The notes under the pieces were generated by a model, which saw nothing but the letters and a program-made list of their open reading frames with translations, had not been told where the DNA came from and did no database searches. Both the position numbers and the translations under genes were made by a program. From Aphrocallistes beatrix (Eukaryota > Porifera > Hexactinellida > Sceptrulophora > Aphrocallistidae): a stretch of 64,000 nucleotides of DNA. The stretch's first letter is position 1, and each line of letters opens with the position of its first letter. This document shows positions 46,443 through 56,199 of the stretch, one piece after another. The stretch covers positions 4,340,001 through 4,404,000 of the forward strand of contig OY725490.1 in NCBI GenBank assembly GCA_963281255.1. The letters run 5' to 3'.

Positions 46443-47610
46443 AGCCCACCATACACGATGCAACTTTGTTGTATGCAACAAGTCAACATACACGATGCAA
46501 CAATGTTGCACGCAAAATTTGGCATGCAACACTATTTCCGTGCAACTTTGTTGCATGAAATATTCATTCTCGCGCAACTTGTTGTATGGAAAATCATATT
46601 GTTGTGTACAGTATGCATATACTAATTTATAAATATAATTGTAATTGATAAATAGTTATTTTTAATCCCATATTATGATTTCAAAAAAGTCTTCTCGTTT
46701 CCTCATTCTTGATTACTTTACTTTGTCGGAGGTTGTAAAGATAAGGCCGTACTTGATACAAATCTATATATAAATCAAGTTTTTCGTCTGTCCAGTGATA
46801 ATAAGGTTTGGTAATTTTGGTTTACAATTTGGTTATTGAATGGATCGACTTTATCATATACAGCAGGGCTGTCCAACTATATTTACTTCGGGCCGCAACT
46901 GCTTCATACCATTTAGTGGCGGGCCGCAATACAGGGGAGTGCACTGGGGATGGGTATTAATAGAGGCATTTTGGACAATTTGTATCGTGAACAATAGAAG
47001 CTAATATCTATTGAAAAGAATTGGTAGGACCATGGTCTATCAGCCCTATGTCCCTATGTCCCTACCAGAACTTATAGCCATATACTATAACGAATGATAA
47101 AATCATGGCGCGAATGATACTTGTAGAAGAAAACGAGATGCATGATATGGGAAAATTTGGAGAATTTGTCTAAAAGTGGGTAAAAAAGGAGGAGATTGAA
47201 GCAGGCAACGCAGGCCGCACAAAGCAAGGCCGCGGGCCGCCTGTTGGACAGCACTGATATACGTAAAGGAATTTACTACAAGTACAAGTATTTTTATTGA
47301 AAGCGTTCCCTTGTTGCTTACTTGATTGAAATCCTAACCTCACTTTAGTACTAAAGTTATCTCGATTTAACCATCGGCTATCAGTTGTGGTTTTCAATAC
47401 TAAACAATTAGGAAAAACAGGTATTTTGAAATTACATGCAACTTTGTTGCATGAAAAATTCACCATACACGATGCATGCAACTTTTAACATACACGATGC
47501 AACAAAGTTGCATGCAACGATGTTGCGTGCAACTTTTGTTGCATGGAAATTTCAACATACAAGATGCAACAAAGTTGCATGCAACTTTGTTGCATCGTGC
47601 ATGGTGGGCT
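46443..47610. mobile_element. TTA-flanked element with GTTGCATGCAAC subterminal repeats
   Basis: Ends AGCCCACCATACACGATGCA and TGCATCGTGCATGGTGGGCT are inverted repeats, flanked by TTA on both sides (46440-46442, 47611-47613). A 3-bp TTA duplication fits PIF/Harbinger. Both ends are packed with TGCAACAAAGTTGCATGCAA-type palindromes, which would be repeated protein-binding sites. It has no coding capacity and carries a hAT MITE inside. Confidence 0.75.
46864..47256. mobile_element. hAT-like MITE
   Basis: Terminal repeats CAGGGCTGTCCAAC and GTTGGACAGCACTG (one mismatch) are flanked by ATATACAG (46856-46863) and ATATACGT (47257-47264), an 8-bp duplication with two differences. GGGCCGC boxes lie near both ends. 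It is the innermost layer of this nest. Confidence 0.75.
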
Positions 47611-47705
47611 TTATATACAGTAGGCTATAGATATTGTAATATAATTGGAATAGTAAGGAAACGATAGTGGAGAATAGTAAATCTTAATATACACGAACCG
47701 GAAAC

Positions 47706-48771
47706 AATATTTAAGCATTTGATTACTTATCATACAAATAGTGCTTTATTGGATCATTCATGAAGGGTAATTCAAATTCTAAAAATACTAAAAGTCTGAT
47801 TTCAGATTTGAAATCTACACATTCGAATTAGTCATAGTTAAACATTTCTAATAAATTCCTCAACTCAATGAATAATCTTATAAGCCTGAGCCACCATAAG
47901 TAATTCATTGCCATCATGTTGTATAGTGGTTAGAATGGGCGTATGTGGCATATGCCGGCACTGATTTTTAATTACAAAAGTTAGGATTGAATTCTTAATT
48001 TAAAAAATTCAACTGTGAGTAATTGGAAATGGAATTAGCTGTATCCCATACCGCTTATATGTAATCTTCTTCATGAATAGACCCATCCCAGCTTAAATTT
48101 ACAGAAAAAGAGAGATATTTCTTTCTGGAATTCAACGATATAATTAATTATAAGCGTACTTATTGTAAGAGGTGCATATCAAAATCTAATACACAAATGA
48201 AAAGCAAATCACCAGTCAAACTCCACTGAACCTTTCAATTCCCGAGAACAGATTACCAATCTTGCTGGTTCTCTAAGTCTAATCTATTTCGAAGTTTGTT
48301 CTGGACTAAACTAAAGTTAGAAAATATCCGCTCATTTGAAGCATTTATGCGCCTCACCTTAGACCTTCTACTTTTAGAAAAAAGCTTTGAACAGGATCAC
48401 TGGGTCACCAACAAAATTAGCATTATACATGTAGTAACCGCTATGATTAGAGTAGGTAAGATGAACAAACTGCTCTACATAAATAATAGTACGTAGTATC
48501 CTTTGATTGTTTACTTAATGCACCTCAGATTGTTGTAACTTTTAAGAAATTCCATTGTTCGTACATCAGGTCTTATTAAGAATATCATTACGGAATCTCA
48601 ATATTATACTTGCAGAATAAGAATTTTCAATCCAAACAATTGATATCGCTAAAATTCACTTGATTTACAAGTACATTAGAATAAAACCCACTTTAACCCA
48701 GTTTAACCCACAAAAGGGGGTTTTGCCCAGCCCGGGTTTAACCCGGGGGGTGGGTTAAATTAGCCAACCCT
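47706..48771. other. No gene recognised
   Basis: AT-rich DNA. A 66-codon ORF at 48296-48496 has no known motif. At 48690-48770 a GGGTTTAACCCGGG-type patch may be part of a small decayed MITE. Confidence 0.4.
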
Positions 48772-49234
48772 GTTCTATCTCCTATAATGGCTGAGTTATG
48801 CCCGAATAACTGTGTTGCTTAACTTTTAAAAATGTGACAATGACGTCATAATTCCATGATGAGTCGACATTTTGCTCTGAACTCAGAACTTACTGGACCC
48901 ATAGCCAAAAAACTCCCACATGCCAAAAATCAGCCTTCTGCGCCCGGCAGTTTCTTTAATCAATTCGTTACAGATATATATATATATATATATATTCATA
49001 TATATACAGTCGACTCCGCTTAATAGGGCCACATCGGTCAGAGGACATTTTGCCCCGATTAAGCGGAGGACCCTATTAACCGAAAATATTTTGTATTAGC
49101 TTCTATGTGTGATAGCTATTCCGGTCCTGCCAAAAGTGGCCCGATTAAGCGGCTGACCCGATTAAACAGTGGCCCTATTATGCGGAGTCGACTGTATATA
49201 TATATATACAATAATCGAGTTTTAATAGTAAGGA
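48772..49234 (-). mobile_element. Family A copy, tail truncated, with nested MITE
   Basis: Minus-strand copy lacking the hairpin tail. It runs through the core (AATGACGTCATAATTCC), GTTACAGATATATA and the AT tract, then after the nested MITE at 49007-49194 resumes with TAATCGAGTTTTAATAGTAA to GGA|T at 49234. Confidence 0.75.
49007..49194. mobile_element. pogo/Tigger-like MITE copy 2
   Basis: 188 bp with the same CAGTCGACTCCGCTTAATAG termini as 3142-3329, flanked by TA. Inserted in the AT microsatellite of a family A copy. Confidence 0.85.
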
Positions 49235-49599
49235 TACAACCTCTATGGAGAAATTTGAATTAATTAGAAAATAGCGAATCCAATCAAGAAATATTTGTCC
49301 AAGTGTGGATATTATGCTAAACAACTTCACAATTGTTGTGAACAATGTATATGGAAAATTTGAAAACTTTTCATTATTACTTTGGAAATTTTGGCCTTGG
49401 AATTCCATATTCGGTAAAAGAACATTTAAGTCCAAAAAGAGATATCTCTCTATCCCTGTAAATATAATCCCAAATACTTAGTTCTCAATTCCTAATATTA
49501 TTTTCATAACAGTATATATATACGATTCATTGATAAAAATTGTTTTACATACAATGAGATGTTAAGTTTTAAATATATTTTCATGTGATGACGTAGCAT

Positions 49600-50867
49600 T
49601 TTTCAAAAATCCTAACTTGGAAACTAAAAGTCGTAAACTCTTGTTCGAACTTCTTAATATACTTTTTAGAAGCTTGTTATTCATTACAAACTGAAAGATT
49701 TGACTCTGGAATAGTAGCAATATGAATTATTATTCACAATGACCTGAAATTATTCAGGATTATGACCCTCAAGGGATTTTGTGGACTTTCAGCTTACTTT
49801 TGATTTTCTCCCCCAAATTTGGTTCGAATATGTTAAAATAATGAATTTAAATGCGAATATATGCCTGTAAATGCTTTTATTTACCATTAATGACCTATTT
49901 TACATGGTATTTAATATTTTAACTTAAAATCTCTATATCTTAGGACTTTAAAATTTCAAAATTGACCATCTTTAAAATAAAATACGTCAAAATAGGCTTG
50001 AGATAGGAGGCTCAAATTTTCCATAGCTGTTTTAACTCATTTGGCAATATAGAAAATACCAGAACATTTATGAATTTGTATATATTATAAATTTAATAGC
50101 TGATTTAGAGAAAAAATGGCCATTTTTCGGAGATTTTGGGCCTTTTTTTCAAATTTCTATTAATTTGACATTTTTTAATATTTTTGTCAGTTTTTTCTGG
50201 TCTTTCATGGTACTTGATATGGTGGACCACCTATCTTTCAATATTTGAAACATTTGATAAACCCCCTTTTCCAAAAAAATACACGAAGTGCGGGGGGCTT
50301 AACTATTAAGATGTGAAAAAAACAGACTGAGAAGCTGTATCTCAAAAACTAGAAATTATAATCCAAAATTGTTTAACAATCGTTAATATCTTTCAAATCC
50401 ACTACGTGCCCACGCTTTACATCTTAGATATCTCTCTTCTTAACATAGGCTGCTAGCCAAACCAGTATTTTTGGCTGTATCCTTAACCTGTCATTCATCG
50501 TATATTATTGGAATGTATCCACTTTTAGATCTCTTTTGAACGGATTTTAATGGACTTTCTTCTAAATTTTTGCATTATTCAATCTCCTATAACTTTTTTT
50601 ATTGGAAAATATTGAAAAGGTCCAAAACATTGTTTGAAGTCAACATAATGAATTAAATATAAAATAGGTAAAACCAACCGTTAAATGCGTCAAAACCACT
50701 CCAATGATTTTCAGTTTTTAGTTGCGTTCGACTTTAGGGGGTAAAATCAAAATATTACCGCCTAATTAGTACGATTCGTTGTTAGACCACTCAGTATTAC
50801 ACTGAAATCAACGATAAATTTTTGAGGTTTTTTTAACGTTAGGCAAAGTTTTTCGTGGACGGTATCC
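49600..50867. repeat. Family E-related repeat
   Basis: The right end (50740-50867) aligns with 1075-1204 and ends GGTATCC before TTAA. The left part (49605-49690) matches positions 60-170 in the opposite orientation, so this copy is rearranged or the family is partly foldback. The middle is AT-rich and non-coding. Confidence 0.55.
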
Positions 50868-51066
50868 TTAAATGAAGTACAGGGAATCCCAAATTGTGTT
50901 TTAATAGTTCACAGAATTACTGTATAAATTATCTCGCAGGTTATGCCATATTTTCGAACCTAAACAATCAAAAGAATGTCTAGACTGTTTTTAACTTCTC
51001 CCGATGATATTTAGTTTTTAACTTCTCTCAATGATATTTAGATCAACAATGACACAATTTCTATTA

Positions 51067-51400
51067 CAGTACACCCTCGCTAATCCGAACAGCTCTGTTC
51101 CAATGTTCGAAAAAATCGTTCGGATTAGTGAATTTGTTCCGATTAGTGAAATACTAACACTAATTCAATACGGCATCAATTATAATAAATTTGTATTGTT
51201 AGAATATTAAGGATATTATTTCGCTATTATTGCTTATTTAACGAGGTTTCTCAATCTAATGATAAAATTTAGTTCATAAACGATTATTCAAATCATAGAG
51301 GCGAATAAAATTATATTTTGGGTGTTCGGATTTTAAGAATGAAGTGTTCGGATTAGCGAGGGTTCGGATTGGCGAGGTTCGGACTAGCGAGGGTGTACTG
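51067..51400. mobile_element. pogo/Tigger-like MITE with CAGTACACCCTCGC ends
   Basis: 334-bp element with inverted ends CAGTACACCCTCGCTAATCC and its near reverse complement, flanked by TA (51065-51066, 51401-51402). GTTCGGATTAG repeats occur inside both ends. The termini are typical of pogo/Tigger MITEs. Confidence 0.85.
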
Positions 51401-51434
51401 TAATTGGCTTCCTAGATAGAGGTTCACTTAATTA

Positions 51435-52304
51435 TCCTTACTATTAAAACTCGATTATTGTTTGTTTGTGTATATATATATATATACAGTAGGACGTCAG
51501 TTATCCGAACGGGTTGGGACCGCGGGGGTTCGGATAACTGAAATGTTCGGATAACTGAAGTTGCTATGTAATTATATAGAAAAGTTGGTCAGTAGTACTA
51601 AGTAGTCATAATGATGAATATGGATAAAATACTTATTAGCTTATGTAGGTATCATCAATTGTATATAAAATGATGGCAGTGTAATAATTTCAATTATCAA
51701 CTCAGGGATGCATCATTTATACATTTATTATATTTTAGTTTGGTCAACCAAGGGGTTCGGATAACTGAAGTGTTCGGATAACTGAAGTTCGGATAACTGA
51801 CGTTCTACATATATATATGTAACGAATTGAATGAAGAAACTGCCAGGCGTAGAAAGCTGATTTTTGGCATGTGGGAGTATTTTGGCTATGGGTCCAGTAA
51901 GTTCTGAACTCAGACGAAAATGTCGACTCATCATCGAATTATGACGTCATTGTCACATTTTTAAAAGTTAAGCAACACAGTTATTCGGACATAACTCAGC
52001 CATTATATGAGATAGAAGGCTGAAATTTTAATAGAATCTGTATACTAACACGCCTCACATATGATGCAACTATCATCAAAAAATGATGACTCATCACTTT
52101 GTTATGAGTCATCATTACTCATCAAAAATTAAAAATCGACAAATTTTGGAATTTTTCGAGTGATATTGATTTTAAACTAAGATGAACATATTTTGAGATG
52201 ATATCTCCCTTATAATTAACCAATGTCACTTCCAGGCGACCGAAGGGAGCCTCTGGCGGACACGAAGTGTCCGCCAGCCGCGCAGCGCAAGCGAAGCGCG
52301 CTTG
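51435..52304 (+). mobile_element. Family A, complete plus-strand copy with nested MITE
   Basis: Head A|TCCTTACTATTAAAACTCG at 51435, AT tract, nested MITE (51487-51808), then TGTAACGAATTG, core, hairpin tail (perfect GGCGGACAC / GTGTCCGCC stem) and end GCGCGCTTG|T at 52304. Confidence 0.8.
51487..51808. mobile_element. pogo-like MITE, CAGTAGGACGTCAG type
   Basis: Left end CAGTAGGACGTCAGTTATCC, right end GTTCGGATAACTGACGTTCT followed by AC, where the expected final TG is altered. Repeated TTCGGATAACTGA blocks lie at both ends. It sits in the AT microsatellite of a family A copy. Confidence 0.8.
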
Positions 52305-52399
52305 TTATAATCAATCTGCCAGCATTATTTCTTAAAATTATAAGTCATCCAGGGTTAAGTAAGTGTTTCTTCGAAGGGTCTTTCTGTAGATTATAGACT

Positions 52400-53417
52400 A
52401 GGGATGAAGTAGTAGCCGAATGGATTAATATAAGATTAGCCTAAAATCGTTAACCATGCAGAATAGGCATTAAGAATGTATTACCAGCATATATAAACAT
52501 GGTATCAAAGTACATATATTCGCTGGAAAATTTCGATTAGTCATCACATCATTGCGCAACAGGTCATTCTAAGGACAATTTTAGCGATTTTCTAAGCTGT
52601 TTTAATCCTATTTCTAAATGGTATTAAGGTGTGATTTTTGTGTAGAACCAAGATTAGTACGAGTTGATTTGAAAAATTTAGAATTTTTCAATGGAAGGTT
52701 GTTACATTCCTGCGTTGCAATGGTAAAGCATTTTGGTCAGTTTAGGCCATTTCGTGTAAACTGTGGTAACTAGATCTTCAAATTTGATCGTGTTTGATAG
52801 GCAATGTACTACTTACTATTAGGTGATAATAAAACTTGAACTTCTAAATTCAACGAGTTTTGAGTTATGGGTTGATTTTAAGAATGTGACCAGACCACTA
52901 AATTGTCGCATAACTCTATAGTCTGCGAAATTAGAAGTTTAAATTGTATTATTACCTAATAGGAAGTAGCCAATTGCCTATCAAATACGATCAAATTTGA
53001 AGACCTAGTTCATACAGTTTGCAGGATATGGCTCAAACTGATAAAAATGATTTATCATAGCAACGTAGGAATGTAACAACATTCCATTCAAAAATTCTAA
53101 ATTTTTCAAATCAACTCGTACTAATCTTAGTTCTACACAAAAATTCTACCTTAATAACATTTAGAAGTAGGCTTATAACAGCTTAGAAAATTGCCAAAAT
53201 CATGCTTAAAATGACCTGTTGCGCAATGATATGATGACTAATCGAAATTTTGACAACGGATATATGTACTTTGATGACATGTTTTTATATGCTGGTAATA
53301 CATTATTAATGTCTATCCTACATGGTTAACGATTTTGAGCTAATTGTGTCTTAATCCATTCGGCTATAACCGCATCCTTGGTTATTTTACTGTGAGGCAT
53401 TATTAAAGTAGGCTATG
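52400..53417. mobile_element. P-like foldback element, left end truncated
   Basis: Inverted arms of about 420 bp (52400-52820 against about 52960-53375) around a centre near 52890. The right terminus is AAAGTAGGCTATG at 53417, as in the other P-like copies. The left terminal ~45 bp are missing. It is non-coding and related to 44785-46442 in arm sequence (GCTGGTAATACATT, GCGCAAYNATATGATGACTAA). Confidence 0.7.
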
Positions 53418-53721
53418 GTTCAATTAATAACATTTGTGAATGAAAATACGCACAGTGAAGTTTGAATAGATTGGTGTAGCTGTGTCGTTGCAAAATAGAA
53501 AATTTATAAGAAATTATGTATTATCAAAAGCGGTCGTAAACTATAAATACTATGGGTTTCAATAAGTTCTGATCATTATGTCTTGTAGAGATACATTGAA
53601 CTAGTACCATAAATCGCTACTAAGATAATAGAAATTTGATAGTTTATTTACAAGTTAGTTTTTAGTTCGGGGAATCTGTACACGAAATACATTTTGATTT
53701 TGTGCAAGTTTCTAGTATGAA

Positions 53722-54515
53722 GTGTGCTCTTCTTATGCAAGAGTGGAATGGGCCGAGCGTTTTATGTCTGGCAGAGTGGCTGTCGAAGATAACCCTCGAT
53801 CTGTAGTACCAGTTACAGCTGTTACCTCCAAATCATCGGGTGCTATCAAAAGAAATATTGAGTCAGACCCTCAAATTACTATCTGTGAACTTGCTCGCAA
53901 AGTTGGAATCTCAATAGGAAGTGTTGAACATATTTTGAATTCGCAACTAAAATTGGCAAAATATTTCGTTCGTTGGATGCCGGATTTGCAGACAAGGCCA
54001 AAAAAGCGAACAGGGTTAATTGCTGTCGAAATCTCACTAAAATGTCCAAAGGAGGTAATCACCGATGTTTGTTTGAGATGGTGATGAAACGTGGTTACAG
54101 TATTATACGCCTCTCTCTAAACAAACGAATAAAGCGTGGAAGGGAAGGCACTCAGGTCCTCCCTGATGATGCCCGAGATTTCAGATAATCAAAGATATGT
54201 ACTGCTTATTCTTCGATGCACATGGCCGAGTGGCTCAGGCAATGGTTCTGAAAGGACACAGTTACTGGGAACGTCACGAGAACAGTTCTATTGCCGAAGT
54301 TGAGGAACAATTTTTTAAAAGAATACCAAAGACTGAGCCAAAGGGATCGAAATTGCAGCATGATAATGCCCAACCTAACAAAACAAGGTTTATCAAAGCC
54401 AAAATGCAGGAATTGAGATGGTTGAGCTTGAACAGCCACCACAAAGTCCAGATCTAGCCCCTTGAGACTTCTATATATTCCTTAAGCTAAAGTGGTTCCT
54501 CTCTGGTCGTCATTT
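53722..54515 (+). pseudogene. Second mariner transposase, decayed and truncated
   Basis: Helix-turn-helix region (DPQITICELARKVGISIGSV, then RWMPDLQT) in the first frame. KANRVNCCRNLTKMSKGG follows in a second, and GDETWLQYYTPLSKQTNKAW (first catalytic Asp, about 54080) in a third. MYCLFFDAHGRV through LQHDNAQPNKT (second Asp) comes next, then QSPDLAP with TGA at 54463-54465 just before DFY (third Asp, 54466-54468). The gene is cut by the family A copy at 54525. Clearly a mariner, of a different subfamily from the one at 36179. I could not identify terminal repeats. Confidence 0.8.
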
Positions 54516-54524
54516 CAATAGCAA

Positions 54525-55062
54525 CAAGCGCGCTTCGCTTGCTTGCGCTGCGCGGCTGGCGGGCACTTAGTGTCCGCCAGAGGCTCCCTTCGGTCGCCTG
54601 GGGTCACATTGGTTAATTATAAGGGAGATAGCATCTCTAAATATGTCTGTCCTACTGTTATAATCGATATCATCAAATTTGTCAATTTTTAAATTTTGAT
54701 GCGTAATGATGACGTCATAACAAAGTGATGAGTCATCATTTTTTGATGACAGTTGCATCGTATGTGAGGTATGTTAGTATACATATTTTATTAAAATTTC
54801 AGCCTTCTATCTCCTACAATGGCTGAGTTATGCTCGAATAACTGTGTTGCTTAACTTTTAAAAATGTGACAATGACGTCATAATTCCATGATGAGTCGAC
54901 ATTTTGCTCTGAGCTCAGAACTTACTGGAGCCATAGCCAAAAGACCAAAAATCAGCTTTCTGTGCCTGGCAGTTTCTTCAATCAATTCGTTACAGATATA
55001 TATATATATATATAAATAAATATATAAATAAATATACATTAATCGAGTTTTAATAGTAAGGA
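54525..55062 (-). mobile_element. Family A, complete minus-strand copy (538 bp)
   Basis: Begins A|CAAGCGCGCTTCGCTTGC and ends TTTTAATAGTAAGGA|T. It contains the hairpin tail, two TGACGTCA sites, one TGAGTCA and an interrupted AT tract. It inserted in the decayed mariner. Confidence 0.85.
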
Positions 55063-55365
55063 TGCAGCAACGGCACGGCTATTTTCCAGTATCCCAAACA
55101 CATCCCTGCTCATGACCAATAAAAATGTTTTTTCGAGAGGCTCAAACGTCTACAACTTTGTATGGCAAATAATGGAGAGTATTTTGAAAAAACAAATCAT
55201 CAACAGTGTACGTATTGTGTATTTGTGAGATTTAGGGGATAGTGATCAGAACTTAACACTCGTAGTATTATAAAAAGCGGTAAAAAACTATAATGCCATG
55301 ATAGAAAGCCGTGATAAATCTAAGCAACTAAATATATTAAAATACACGTACTTACGTAATTAATA
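55063..55365. other. No gene recognised
   Basis: 300 bp of AT-rich DNA between two complete family A copies. Nothing recognisable. Confidence 0.4.
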
Positions 55366-55835
55366 CAAGCGCGCTTCGCTTGATTGTGCTGCGGGGTTGG
55401 CGGACACTTTGTATCCGCCGGAGGCGCCCGCAGGGCGCCTGAGATCACATTGATTGATTATAGGGGAGATAACATCTCAAAATATGTCTGTCCTACTATT
55501 GTAATCGATATTGCACGAAAAATCACTAAATTTGTCAATATTTAAAATTTTGACGCGTAATGATGACGTCATAATAAGATGAGTCATCATTTTTTGATGA
55601 TAGTTGTGCCATATGTTAGATATACTAATATACATAATCTATTAAAATTTCAGCCTTCTATCTCCTATAATGGCTGAGTTATGCTCGAATAACTGTATTG
55701 CTTAACATTAAAAATGTGACAATGACGTCATAATTCCATGATGAGTCGACATTTTCGTCTGAGCCTAGAACTTAGTGGAGCCATAGCCAAAAGACTCTCA
55801 CATGCCTGACAGTTTCTTCAATCAATTCGTTACAG

Positions 55836-55872
<37 letters not shown>

Positions 55873-55896
55873 TTAATCGAGTTTTAATAGTAAAGA
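55366..55896 (-). mobile_element. Family A, complete minus-strand copy (531 bp)
   Basis: Begins A|CAAGCGCGCTTCGCTTG and ends TAATCGAGTTTTAATAGTAA then AGA|T. The microsatellite here is (TA)n followed by (GA)n. TGACGTCA occurs twice. Confidence 0.85.
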
Positions 55897-56199
55897 TATT
55901 CAATTCATTAAAACACTTAGGCATAATTCAAAACAAGTAAGTCAATTCTTTCACCAATCCGATTTACAGTCACCAATTCTGTCTTTGTTACCAGCTGTAA
56001 ATATTCCTGAAATTACTCACTTATAATTTTCAAACATTAAACTATGTACATCCTACTCACCGACTTATTCTGATACTGTTATCTAATATAGTAATCACGT
56101 ACAATTTATCTTTACTATACGCATCCAATTTTCTACAATTGCATTACTATCATGACTCATGTAAACATCGGATTCACTGGAACCAAATCCCAAAATAAT

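Larger units (their letters stand above)
44785..47629. mobile_element. P-like foldback element with nested insertions
   Basis: Left terminus CATAGCCTACTGTATATAAG. The right arm is inverted over about 450 bp (44785-45240 against about 46020-46442) and ends ACAGTAGGCTATA at 47629. Flanks GGATATTG and GATATTG approximate an 8-bp duplication, and family B copy 1 supplies the empty site. The inner arms end in a palindrome (45890-46021, CGACGTCTATATTCAATGG). It was hit by a family C/D segment (45240-45889) and a TTA-flanked element (46443-47610). It is non-coding. Confidence 0.75.
40168..47705 (-). repeat. Family B repeat, copy 2, split into three pieces
   Basis: Pieces 40168-40290, 44596-44784 and 47630-47705 together are the reverse complement of 3420-3800. 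The gaps are the Harbinger element and the P-like foldback. Comparison with copy 1 gives the empty target sites directly. Confidence 0.75.

Noticed and set aside
48296..48496. 66-codon plus ORF
   Set aside because: No motif or neighbouring exon signals. Expected by chance in AT-rich DNA.
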